A stretch of DNA of 64,000 bases from Pseudoxanthomonas sp. Root630. Lineage in GTDB: Bacteria; Pseudomonadota; Gammaproteobacteria; Xanthomonadales; Xanthomonadaceae. The translations under genes were made by a program, and so were the position numbers. Below, piece by piece: positions 25,171 to 33,405 of the stretch (the stretch's first letter is position 1; each line of letters opens with the position of its first letter). The stretch is taken from positions 149,850 through 213,849 of the forward strand of contig NZ_LMGY01000015.1 of assembly GCF_001427585.1 (NCBI RefSeq), in the 5' to 3' direction. The notes beneath the pieces are model-generated. The model was not told the origin of the DNA, ran no database searches, and was given only the letters and a program-made list of their open reading frames with translations.

Positions 25171-26971
25171 GTTCCTGGGGAACCTGGTGCCCGCGCTGGG
25201 CCATGCGCTGCTGCATTTCCTCTGGCAAGGCGCGTTGATCGGCCTGCTCACCGCGCTCGTGTTGTATGTCTTGCGGCACGCACGGCCACAAGCGCGCTAC
25301 GCCGTCGCATGCCTCGCGTTGCTGGCCTGCGTGCTGGTGCCGCTGGCCAGCGTCATCGCGCAGTTCGCAGGGACATCCGTCACGCCGACACAGGGCGCGA
25401 CACTCGTGCACTTGCCGGACATGGTCCCGCCGAACCCCGTGGGAGTGCTGTTCGGGTTCGTCCCGCCCGTGTCGCGATTCGACGCCGTGTCGCCCTGGGT
25501 CGTCGCATTCTGGATGGCCGGCACCTCCGTCATGTTCTCGCGCATGGCGTTGGGCCTGGTGTGGATACGCGGCCTGCGCAACGCGCCGCCGCCTGTGGCG
25601 CAAGCCGCATGGCAGGGACGCCTCGACGCGCTGGCCGTGCGCTTCGGCTTGTACCGCCCGGTAACGCTGTGCCTTGTCGACACGATCGATTCCCCTGTTT
25701 CGGCCGGTTGGTGGCGTCCGGTGGTGGTGGTGCCCGCCGCGCTGCTCACCCGCATGCCGACGGCGTTGATCGAAGCCCTACTCGCTCACGAACTCGCGCA
25801 TATCCGTCGCCACGACTATCTCGTCAACCTGCTGCAGAACGCCATCGAGGCCCTGCTGTTCTACCATCCGGTGGTCTGGTGGCTGTCGCACCGCATCCGC
25901 ATCGAGCGCGAACAGATCGCCGACCAGCTCGCGGCCGAATTGGCCTGTGCGCCACGCAGCCTTGCCCTCGCGCTGTCGGAGTTGGCCGACCTCCGTCGTG
26001 AACGTCCTCCCTTCCACCTCGCGCAAGCGGCGAGGGGCGGCCATCTCAGCGCGCGCATCGAACGTCTCGTGCGTCCGGGACGAGGCGATCGCCCGGTGAC
26101 CGGCTTCGCTCTTGCGTTCCTGGGCCTCGCCGCCGCCGGCATCGTGTCCTACGGCTATGCGCACATGGGCAAGGCTGATCGCGACTCAACGGCGCCTGCC
26201 ACTCGTACGGCGCCCGCAAGCCGTGCGCCCGACGCGCCGGTGCGCCAGACCTTCGCCCTGGTGCAACAGGGAACCCACCGCATCACGATCTGGGGTCCCG
26301 ACGATGACATGACGGAGGCGCAGGCCGCGGAACGTGCGGGAAGGGGCGACCTGCTCTGGGTTCGCCGCGACGGCCGGGACTATGTCATCACCGATCCAGC
26401 GCTGCTCGCCCGTGCCCGGCTGGCATGGAGCGAGGCGGAGGCGCTTGAAGGGCGAATGGCGACGCTGGGTAACCAGAGGGAAGCCCACTACAGGAAGGTG
26501 GAAGCGATCGGTGGGCGCATGGAAGCGTTGACCGCTCCTGCCGAGGCCCCGCCCGACAACAGCGCAGCGCAGCGCGAAATGGAGGGCCTGGTGCGCCAAC
26601 AGGACGATATCGAGCGCAAGCAGAACGCGGTCGAGAAGCAGTATCGGGATGCCGTGCCGAGCGATGCCGCGCAGCTGAGGTTCGAACGCGAGATGGACGC
26701 ACTGACGACGCAGCGTGAGGCGCTGATGCACAAGCGCGTCCGCCTGCACGAACGGCAACTCGCCGCTGAGGCCGCACGGGCAGAGTCGCAACAGGCACCC
26801 ATGGCACGACTCGCGCGTGAAATGGAGACGGCGAGCGAACCGTTGCAAGCATTCGAACGGCGGTTCGAGGCCCTGCGTCGCGAGCAGGAGCATGCTGCGG
26901 AGCGCGCAGCCCGTGACGTGGGAAGCCTGATAAGCGAAGCGCTGGCGGCGGGCCTGGCGAGACCCGCTTAG
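25163..26971 (+). CDS. M56-family (BlaR1-like) membrane metallopeptidase with coiled-coil tail
   Basis: Residues 10-135 contain three or four membrane helices; the zinc protease motif HELAH is at 209-213, followed by IRRHDYLVNLLQ as in BlaR1/MecR1. A further helix about residue 305-325 returns across the membrane. In place of the penicillin-sensor domain of BlaR1 there is a small globular segment (FALVQQGTHRITIWG) and then about 180 residues of charged coiled coil rich in R, E and Q. The signal sensed is therefore probably not a beta-lactam. It is translationally coupled to the BlaI-type repressor. Confidence 0.9.
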   Translation: MAEFLGNLVPALGHALLHFLWQGALIGLLTALVLYVLRHARPQARYAVACLALLACVLVPLASVIAQFAGTSVTPTQGATLVHLPDMVPPNPVGVLFGFVPPVSRFDAVSPWVVAFWMAGTSVMFSRMALGLVWIRGLRNAPPPVAQAAWQGRLDALAVRFGLYRPVTLCLVDTIDSPVSAGWWRPVVVVPAALLTRMPTALIEALLAHELAHIRRHDYLVNLLQNAIEALLFYHPVVWWLSHRIRIEREQIADQLAAELACAPRSLALALSELADLRRERPPFHLAQAARGGHLSARIERLVRPGRGDRPVTGFALAFLGLAAAGIVSYGYAHMGKADRDSTAPATRTAPASRAPDAPVRQTFALVQQGTHRITIWGPDDDMTEAQAAERAGRGDLLWVRRDGRDYVITDPALLARARLAWSEAEALEGRMATLGNQREAHYRKVEAIGGRMEALTAPAEAPPDNSAAQREMEGLVRQQDDIERKQNAVEKQYRDAVPSDAAQLRFEREMDALTTQREALMHKRVRLHERQLAAEAARAESQQAPMARLAREMETASEPLQAFERRFEALRREQEHAAERAARDVGSLISEALAAGLARPA

Positions 26972-27003
26972 TAAGCCCATCCCGAGAGATATCCCTGGCC
27001 ATT

Positions 27004-27027
27004 CCTCTGTCGTGTCTGCGACGGAGG
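27004..27027. other. Hairpin between the M56 protease and serine hydrolase genes
   Basis: CCTCTGTCG and CGACGGAGG form a 9-bp stem with one G-T pair around a 6-base loop. There is no T run, so it is not a standard terminator. It may stabilise or attenuate the transcript entering the serine hydrolase gene. Confidence 0.35.
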
Positions 27028-27106
27028 GCGGCCCCGATCCCGACATCCGCGTCGCGCGGCATCGACGCGATCTGTAAGCACCCCTCAAATTCCCATGGAG
27101 TGTCCG

Positions 27107-29119
27107 ATGAAGTCTTCACTGCTTGCCGGTGTATTGATCGTGGTCTCCGTGCCCGTGCTGGGCGCGACGGCGGGAACGCCCTTGGATTCTGCTACTGCAC
27201 CGATACCATCGGCCGCCGAGGAGAGGGTCGTGACCGACACCCCACGCACCACGGTCGAAGGCAACGGTTTCGTGGCACCCGCCGGATGGTCGGTCAGGAC
27301 GCAAGGGTCCGCGATGATCCTGACCGCGCCCGAAGGCGGCTCCCATGTCGCGTTGATCGACGTCGGATCGGCCGCGGATGCCGATACCGCCGTGGCGGCC
27401 GCGTGGGCGGCCTACGCCGGCAAGGCCGCGTGGCCGCTGAAACTGGCCAGCGACAGGCTGGTGCGTGATGGCTGGGAGCAGATCCGCGCCTACCGGTACG
27501 ACACGCCGGTCAACGACCAGCGCAGCGCGTCGGCCGTTGCGCGCCGGCATGGAGAGCGCTGGACCGTGACGATCTTCGACATGGCCAATGCCGTCAGCGG
27601 CAAGCGCGACGCGCAGATCGAGCTGATCGGTCGTCTGTTGCCGAAGGGGTACAGCCGCGAAACCTTTGCCGGCAAGACCGCACACACGCTCGACGCCGCG
27701 CGCATCGAGGCGCTGAAACAGTTCGTCGAAGATGCGCGCCAGCAGTTCGACGTGCCAGGCGTGGCCATCGGGATCGTGCAGGATGGCAAGGTGATGCTTG
27801 CCGCGGGCTTCGGTGTGCGTGCGCTGGGCAAGCCGGAGAAGGTGGATTCCGAAACGCTGTTCATGATCGCCTCGAACACCAAGGCCATGACCACCTTGAT
27901 GCTGGCCAAGCTGGTCGATGCGGGCAGGTTCACCTGGGAAACGCCTGCCACCGAGGTGCTGCCGGCGTTCCGGCTCGGCGATGCCGACGCCACCCGCCAG
28001 GTGTTGATGAAACACCTGGTCTGCGCCTGCACCGGGATGCCGCGGCAGGACATGGAAGCGATCTTCGAAGGCGAGCGGCTCACGCCGGCGTCGGTGGTCG
28101 AGACCCTGGCAACGATGCAGCCGACCAGCAAGTTCGGCGAGCTGTACCAGTACTCGAACCTCATGGCCGATGCGGCCGGCTTCGCGGGCGGTCACGCGCT
28201 GCATCCGCAATGGGAGCTGGGTGCCGCGTACGACGCGGCCATGCAGGCGCTGGTGTTCGATCCGCTGGGGATGACCTCGACCACCTTCGACTTCACTCGC
28301 GCAGAGCGTGGCAACCACGCCGCACCGCATGGAGAGGACGTGGACGGCAAGACGGTGCCGGCCAGCATGGATCTCAACTACGCCGCCATCCCGACCCGTC
28401 CCGATGGCGGAGCGTGGAGCAACGTCAACGACATGCTCCGCTACGTCCAGATGGAGCTCGACAAGGGCCTGCTGCCCGGCGGCGAACGCTACATCGCGGA
28501 AGCGCCCCTGATGGAACGCCGCGTGCAGCAGGTCGCGACGGGCAAGGATACCGGCTACGGCATGGGGCTGAAGATCGATCGCAGCATGGGGACACCGTTG
28601 ATCCAACACGGTGGCGTCGCCTCCGGGTTCATTTCCAACATGATGTGGTTGCCGGAACACAACGTGGGTGCGGTGATCCTGACCAACACGCAGGCCGGCG
28701 GTTCGGCCATCCGCAATCTGTTCCGGCGGCGCTGGCTGGAAGTCCTGTTCGATGCGCGTCCGGAAGCGGTGGTGAATGTCCCCGTGGAAGCCAGGAGCAT
28801 GAAGGAGTCCAGGGCCGCCGAGCGCCTCCGGCTCATCGTGCCGGCGGACCAGGCGGCGGCGGGTCGCTTGGCGGAGCGTTATCGCAGCCCCGCACTTGGC
28901 GACATCGTCGTCACCAGAAAGGGCGCGAGGACCTGGTTCGACTTTGGCGGCTGGAAGAGCGAGGTCGCCACGCGTCGCGACGGCGATGGGACGACCGCGT
29001 TCGTGACGATCTCTCCGAATGAAGACGGCTACGCATTCGTCGTCGCTGACCAGGACGGCCGGCGCACGCTGATCCTTCACGACGAGCAGCGCGAGTACGT
29101 GTTCGACGAAGCAAGATGA
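27107..29119 (+). CDS. Secreted serine hydrolase of the class C beta-lactamase/S12 family
   Basis: The ATG at 27107 has GGAG 6 bases upstream, preferred over an ATG at 27095. A signal peptide (SSLLAGVLIVVSVPVLGATAG) is followed by an extra N-terminal domain of about 170 residues, then the S12 fold. Catalytic elements are SNTK at 256-259 (Ser nucleophile and Lys), the Tyr-Ser-Asn of QYSNLM, and HGG in LIQHGGVASGF. A C-terminal lipocalin-like part ends the protein. Such proteins are D,D-peptidases, esterases or D-aminopeptidases; true beta-lactamase activity is not implied. It follows the BlaI and M56 genes and may be their regulated output. Confidence 0.88.
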   Translation: MKSSLLAGVLIVVSVPVLGATAGTPLDSATAPIPSAAEERVVTDTPRTTVEGNGFVAPAGWSVRTQGSAMILTAPEGGSHVALIDVGSAADADTAVAAAWAAYAGKAAWPLKLASDRLVRDGWEQIRAYRYDTPVNDQRSASAVARRHGERWTVTIFDMANAVSGKRDAQIELIGRLLPKGYSRETFAGKTAHTLDAARIEALKQFVEDARQQFDVPGVAIGIVQDGKVMLAAGFGVRALGKPEKVDSETLFMIASNTKAMTTLMLAKLVDAGRFTWETPATEVLPAFRLGDADATRQVLMKHLVCACTGMPRQDMEAIFEGERLTPASVVETLATMQPTSKFGELYQYSNLMADAAGFAGGHALHPQWELGAAYDAAMQALVFDPLGMTSTTFDFTRAERGNHAAPHGEDVDGKTVPASMDLNYAAIPTRPDGGAWSNVNDMLRYVQMELDKGLLPGGERYIAEAPLMERRVQQVATGKDTGYGMGLKIDRSMGTPLIQHGGVASGFISNMMWLPEHNVGAVILTNTQAGGSAIRNLFRRRWLEVLFDARPEAVVNVPVEARSMKESRAAERLRLIVPADQAAAGRLAERYRSPALGDIVVTRKGARTWFDFGGWKSEVATRRDGDGTTAFVTISPNEDGYAFVVADQDGRRTLILHDEQREYVFDEAR

Positions 29120-29240
29120 AGCAACGTCGGCACGGACGCCCACAGCAGAACGATGAGAGGCGTTGAACTACACGCCTGGCCCAGGCCGCGCGCTTGATGG
29201 CGTCGTTGGCCGACACCGCCACTCAGGAGTGGAGCCGTCC

Positions 29241-29591
29241 ATGTCGTCAGCCCTCCGCATCGCCGCTTTCCTCCTTGCCACCCTGCTGGCGTTCTCAGTT
29301 CACGCCGCCCAGGGCAAGCTCGGCTTCACCGTCGATGCGAAATTCGACCGCAAGGTACTGGATGCCGACATCAAGCAGGTGGTGGTGACCCAGGTCGCAC
29401 CCGCCTCGCCGGCGCAGCGGGCGGGATTGCAGGTGGGCGACGTGCTGGAGCAGTTGGACGGCAAGCCGCTGATGGGCAGCTCGGCGCGGACGTTCTTCGG
29501 CGCCATGGGCGACATCGAGCCGGGCGACAAGGTCACGCTGGCGGTGAGGCGCGCCGGCAAGCCCGTCGTCCTGGTGCTGGTGGCCGAATAG
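29241..29591 (+). CDS. Small periplasmic PDZ-domain protein
   Basis: Start at 29241, with GGAG 6 bases before it. A signal peptide of about 23 residues (LRIAAFLLATLLAFSVHAA) is followed by a single PDZ domain that fills the rest of the 116 residues: KQVVVTQVAPASPAQRAGLQ and GDVLEQLDGKPL are the PDZ peptide-groove segments. There is no catalytic domain. It probably acts as an adaptor for peptides in the periplasm. It lies 121 bases after the serine hydrolase on the same strand. Confidence 0.75.
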   Translation: MSSALRIAAFLLATLLAFSVHAAQGKLGFTVDAKFDRKVLDADIKQVVVTQVAPASPAQRAGLQVGDVLEQLDGKPLMGSSARTFFGAMGDIEPGDKVTLAVRRAGKPVVLVLVAE

Positions 29592-29622
29592 CGACGGTGG
29601 TCTCAACGGCAGGGCGCGGCGT

Positions 29623-30318
29623 TCAGGCGCTGGCGAGCGCGCCTGCCGCCGTGTGCGCCAGCAGGTAGCCGACAGTAGCGTTGATGGTGCCGCCCACCAT
29701 CAGCACGATGGCCGCTGCGCCGAGGCAGCGCCACCAGGGCAGCCGGGTGCGCCGGCGGATCCACGCCGCCTGCACGACCCAGAACCACGCCAGCACGGCG
29801 AGCGTCAGGCAGGCGGAGGCCACGTTCGTCCACGGCGCCGGCATCAGCAGCAGTGACATGGCGCACGAGAGTACCAGTGCGAAGGGCGCCACCAGGTAGC
29901 ACTGTTCGTAGAACGGCTGCCGCAAGCTCTCGCGGTTCACCGGCTGGCGCGCGCGCATCAGCACATACGTAGCCCCGGCCAATGCCCACACACCGAAGGT
30001 GATCGTGCGATAGAGCAGCAGCGTTTCCTCGGAAGCGAGGATCACTGCCGCCAGCGAGCCCGAGGTATCCGGTACCTGCGCCCGTACACCAAGGTCGAAC
30101 AGATGCGCCAGCAGCACGCAGAGGATCAGCAACAGCGGGGGGCTGATGGCGTCGCTGAAGCGCGCGTCGTCGGTACGCGCCAGCTCATGCGCGGCATAGG
30201 CCGTCATCCGGTCCGGATGCAACAGCGTCCGCAGCAACGTGCGCGGCAGCAGGATCACCCACGTCAGTGCTTCGTAGACGAACTCTTCGAACGACTTGAG
30301 GATCTTCAGGAAATCCAT
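29623..30318 (-). CDS. Multi-pass membrane protein of unknown function
   Basis: Five hydrophobic segments can be seen in 231 residues, at about 50-70, 88-110, 135-155, 160-180 and 200-222. The N-terminal 40 residues (ILKSFEEFVYEALTWVILLPRTLLRTLLHP) are amphipathic. There are no catalytic motifs. The pattern recalls Yip1-like or DUF1282-like permease-type proteins, but I do not assign it. The ATG at 30318 has a strong GGGGTGGGG upstream. The gene is convergent with the PDZ protein gene. Confidence 0.7.
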   Translation of the reverse strand: MDFLKILKSFEEFVYEALTWVILLPRTLLRTLLHPDRMTAYAAHELARTDDARFSDAISPPLLLILCVLLAHLFDLGVRAQVPDTSGSLAAVILASEETLLLYRTITFGVWALAGATYVLMRARQPVNRESLRQPFYEQCYLVAPFALVLSCAMSLLLMPAPWTNVASACLTLAVLAWFWVVQAAWIRRRTRLPWWRCLGAAAIVLMVGGTINATVGYLLAHTAAGALASA

Positions 30319-30373
30319 ACCCCACCCCGCGACGGCGCTGACCCTGTGCCCAGCGTAACGGACCCGCGCGGGT

Positions 30374-30823
30374 TCAGTGCATGAGGCGGGCCGCCACGCT
30401 GTCCAGGTCGTAGCCGAAGCCACCGTCGATGCGACGCACGATCTCAGCACCGGCGGCGGCCTGAAGGAACGCCGGCGTGACCCGGTAGCCGCTGCCCACC
30501 GCATCCACATGCGCAGCGATGCGGCTGTCGGAGCCGGCACGCGTCACCAGCTCGCCGAAGGCCACCACGCGCAGCACCAGTGACGCCTCCTCTTCCATCG
30601 ACAGCCCGTGCCCGCCCACCTGGCGGGCGATGACGTTCATGCCGACGCAGGCGAGGTCTTCACCGTCGTACTCGCTTATGGGCAGCGCACCGTTCATGAC
30701 CGCCTGGAACACGTCGATGCCGAAGCTCAGCAGCGCCGGATCCACCGGCACGATGTCGATCGCGCGCACGGGAAGCGCGGTCTGGGCCTGGATCTGGGGC
30801 ATGGCGCACCTCGGTTCCGTCAT
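30374..30823 (-). CDS. Conserved protein of unknown function
   Basis: A soluble protein of 149 residues that I do not recognise. It is mostly helical, with MNVIARQVGGHGLSMEEEAS in the middle and a C-terminal FGYDLDSVAARLMH. Two starts are possible: the ATG at 30823 has GGGAG 5 bases before it, and an ATG at 30802 has GAGG 6 bases before it. It follows the S41 peptidase gene by 91 bases on the same strand, but a functional link is not evident. Confidence 0.6.
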   Translation of the reverse strand: MTEPRCAMPQIQAQTALPVRAIDIVPVDPALLSFGIDVFQAVMNGALPISEYDGEDLACVGMNVIARQVGGHGLSMEEEASLVLRVVAFGELVTRAGSDSRIAAHVDAVGSGYRVTPAFLQAAAGAEIVRRIDGGFGYDLDSVAARLMH

Positions 30824-30914
30824 CGTCGCTCCCGTTCTAGGCAGGGATGCCGAAACACCGCGTGACGACGGCCCATGCACGCCGTTCACAACGCGGAACC
30901 TGCGCGCAACGGCC

Positions 30915-31895
30915 TCAGCGCTCGGTGCACTGCGCCTGCAGCCACGCACGCGCGGCCTCCAGAGGCTGGTCGGTCACCTCGTCGGGTAGCACCGGACCGT
31001 GCTGGACCGCCCCGCTGCGGTCGAGGATGCGCGCGGTGGTCAGCGCCAGCATCCCGCCGTTCTCCAGCCGGTAGCTGTTGTTGGAGGTGGTGAATCCACC
31101 CGTAGGCCGGCCGAAGAAGCGCACGTTGCGCTGGCGCTTGAACCCGATCGCCAGGATCTCGCCGGAGCTCATCGTCCTGGGCCCGAGGATGACGGCGACG
31201 TGCGAGGGGATGCGCGGAAGCGGCGCCGGGATGGCCGCGACCCGCACGACATCGCCGATGAGCATCCTGCCGTCCTGCATCCGCACCGGGTGGCGGACGC
31301 CATCGCGACCCTGGAACGACTCCAGCACGCCTTCGTCGTACAGCGGGGCGATGCCGCTCATCATCGGCCACATGTTGCCACCCGTGTTGTTGGCGACGTC
31401 GACGATCACGCCGCAGCGTGAATCCGCCAGCGCTTCGATGAGCGCATGGCGGACCGATCGAGCCGCGATCGCTGTCGCATCGTCGCCGTTGCCGCTCCAG
31501 CTGTTGATCGTTAGGCGTCCGATGGCACCCTCATCCGTGTGCGCGAGGGCGATAGGGGTCGTGGTTGCGGGCACGGCGCTCATGGCCTGCGACCGTGATC
31601 CACCTGAGTTCGCCGGGGCAGCACCGGTCCGCGGCGGGTAATACACCGAATGCCGTTCCTTCAGCGACGCCAGCACGAAGCGGATCGCCGCGGTGCGGCC
31701 ATCCTCGCCTGGCGTGGCTGCGAGCCGGGCATAGGCTTCGCGTTCGACGGCGGGCCAGTCAGGCTGGGCGCCATTCAGGGCCTGAGTGCGCGCCAGCCCG
31801 ATCACCTTGTCGAGCACGGCATCCGCGGCATGGGCCGACGGCACGAAGACGAGACAAGCCCATGCGACCGCAGCGAAACAGAGGCGAAACGTCAT
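30915..31895 (-). CDS. Secreted S41-family (tail-specific protease type) peptidase
   Basis: A signal peptide ([21 protein letters not shown]) leads into a 326-residue protein with the S41 core. The segment [16 protein letters not shown] is the conserved strand and loop before the active site. [18 protein letters not shown] carries the nucleophile Ser and the general-base Lys of the family. No PDZ domain is visible between signal and core, unlike CtpA or Prc, so substrate recognition must differ. It probably trims peptides in the periplasm. Confidence 0.85.
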   Translation of the reverse strand: MTFRLCFAAVAWACLVFVPSAHAADAVLDKVIGLARTQALNGAQPDWPAVEREAYARLAATPGEDGRTAAIRFVLASLKERHSVYYPPRTGAAPANSGGSRSQAMSAVPATTTPIALAHTDEGAIGRLTINSWSGNGDDATAIAARSVRHALIEALADSRCGVIVDVANNTGGNMWPMMSGIAPLYDEGVLESFQGRDGVRHPVRMQDGRMLIGDVVRVAAIPAPLPRIPSHVAVILGPRTMSSGEILAIGFKRQRNVRFFGRPTGGFTTSNNSYRLENGGMLALTTARILDRSGAVQHGPVLPDEVTDQPLEAARAWLQAQCTER

Positions 31896-32084
31896 GACGG
31901 CATCCTTGCGGGCGGCGGGATGGGACTTCCTGTGCTGGATGTGAACTTACGCGAGGTCCGGATGCCGCGCCAACGGGCGCGCATCCATCGAGCCGTCTGC
32001 GCCGTAGCAGGTGGAGCGCGGGCGCCAAGACGGCCCCTGTCGCCTCGATGGGTTACCATCACGCCCCCCGCAGGAATCCATGCG

Positions 32085-32690
32085 ATGAGCCATTCCGACG
32101 ACAACCCCGGCAAGGTCACCCAGGCGCAGGCCGAGGACGCGGTCCGCGTGCTGCTGGAATGGGCGGGCGAAGACCCGAAGCGCGAAGGCCTGCTGGATAC
32201 GCCAAAGCGCGTGGCCAAAGCCTACCGCGACTGGTTCAGTGGCTACCAGATGGATCCGCGCGAATACCTGGCGCGCACCTTCGAGGAAGTCGCCGGCTAC
32301 GACGAGATGATCGTGCTGCGCGACATCGAATTCGAAAGCCATTGCGAGCACCACATGGCGCCGATCATCGGCCGTGCGCACGTGGGCTACCTGCCCGATG
32401 GCAAGGTGGTCGGCATCAGCAAGCTGGCGCGCGTGGTGGATGTGTATGCGCGCCGCTTCCAGGTGCAGGAAAAGATGACCGCGCAGATCGCGCAGTGCAT
32501 CCAGGACGTGCTGCAGCCGCGCGGCGTGGCCGTCGTCGTCGATGGTGCGCACGAGTGCATGACCACCCGTGGCGTGCACAAGCGCGGCGTCAGCATGGTG
32601 ACCAGCAAGATGCTGGGTACGTTCCGTGAGGATGCGCGCACGCGCGCCGAGTTCCTGCGTTTCATCGAGACGGGCCACGGCAAGCGTTGA
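32085..32690 (+). CDS. folE: GTP cyclohydrolase I
   Basis: FolE opens the guanine ring of GTP to make dihydroneopterin triphosphate, the first step of folate synthesis. The 201-residue protein has the zinc ligands Cys87 and His90 in [10 protein letters not shown] and Cys158 in [10 protein letters not shown], matching Cys110, His113 and Cys181 of E. coli. The ATG at 32085 has AGGA 9 bases upstream. A TTACCAT sequence at 32053-32059 could be its -10. A REPIN-like repeat pair follows the stop codon. Confidence 0.95.
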   Translation: MSHSDDNPGKVTQAQAEDAVRVLLEWAGEDPKREGLLDTPKRVAKAYRDWFSGYQMDPREYLARTFEEVAGYDEMIVLRDIEFESHCEHHMAPIIGRAHVGYLPDGKVVGISKLARVVDVYARRFQVQEKMTAQIAQCIQDVLQPRGVAVVVDGAHECMTTRGVHKRGVSMVTSKMLGTFREDARTRAEFLRFIETGHGKR

Positions 32691-32704
32691 CCAGGTGCTG
32701 TCGT

Positions 32705-32820
32705 TGTAGGAGCGACGTGAGTCGCGACCGCATGGCATCGGTGTCCCTTCGCTTGCCGCGCCCGAAGAAAGGCGCCCTACAGCCGTTGGGTGTACGGTCG
32801 CGACTTACGTCGCTCCTACA
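32705..32820. repeat. Inverted pair of GGAGCGACGT repeats (REPIN-like, copy B)
   Basis: TGTAGGAGCGACGTGAGTCG begins the left arm (32705-32729) and the inverted right arm lies at 32796-32820, with a GC-rich 66-base spacer. The pair fills nearly the whole gap between folE and ychJ. Arms are nearly identical to copies A, C and D. Confidence 0.8.
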
Positions 32821-32832
32821 AAAGTCCACCGC

Positions 32833-33216
32833 ATGAACCCCTGCCCCTGCGGTACCGGCCGCGACTACACGGCCTGCTGTGGCCGCCATCACGCAGGTGA
32901 GCCCGCGCCCGATGCCGAAGCGCTGATGCGCTCGCGCTACAGCGCGTTCGTCACCGGCGACGCGGATTACCTGCGCGCCACCTGGCATCCCGATACCCGT
33001 CCTGCCGAGCTGGGGCTGGACGCGCCCGGTGCGCCACGCACCACCTGGCTGGGCCTGTCGGTGAAGCAGCACCGCGTCACCGGGCCGGATACCGCCGAGG
33101 TCGAGTTCGTCGCCCGCTACCGCGCCGGGAGCGGCAGTGCGGTGCGCCTGCACGAACGCAGCCGCTTCGTCCGCATCGACGGACGCTGGCTGTACCTGGA
33201 TGGCGAGCATCGCTGA
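32833..33216 (+). CDS. YchJ-family SEC-C motif protein
   Basis: The 127-residue protein starts with a zinc-binding SEC-C motif ([18 protein letters not shown], with cysteines at 4, 6, 15 and 16). The domain after it has the [22 protein letters not shown] segment diagnostic of the YchJ/UPF0225 family, an NTF2-like fold. Its cellular role is unknown. It stands alone between two repeat clusters. Confidence 0.88.
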   Translation: MNPCPCGTGRDYTACCGRHHAGEPAPDAEALMRSRYSAFVTGDADYLRATWHPDTRPAELGLDAPGAPRTTWLGLSVKQHRVTGPDTAEVEFVARYRAGSGSAVRLHERSRFVRIDGRWLYLDGEHR

Positions 33217-33223
33217 AGCCTGT

Positions 33224-33392
33224 CTCCTTCTCCCTGCGAAGCGGGGAGAAGGTGCCCGAAGGGCGGATGAGGGGCGCGTGCCATGTCGGGTGAGCGTCAT
33301 ACGCTGACATCGACGTCGCTTCTGGCGAGGGCACGCGCGCTCCCGGCATCGTGTCTCCGCTCGCCCCTCACCCCGCCTGCGGGGAGAGGGGG
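33224..33392. repeat. Inverted pair of the second palindromic repeat family (CTTCTCCC...GGGAGAAGG)
   Basis: The left arm (33224-33278) reads CTTCTCCC, a short loop, GGGGAGAAGG, then CCCGAAGGGCGGATGAGGGG. The right arm (33360-33392) is the inverted form with CGCCCCTCACC and GGGGAGAGGG. Related facing pairs occur near 35.7, 49.1 and 59.6 kb, always between genes. They can fold into double hairpins. Confidence 0.75.
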
Positions 33393-33405
33393 ATGCCACG
33401 GACAC

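Noticed and set aside
26972-27106. Terminator between the M56 protease and serine hydrolase
   Set aside because: The 9-bp hairpin has no T run, so it is listed only as a hairpin.
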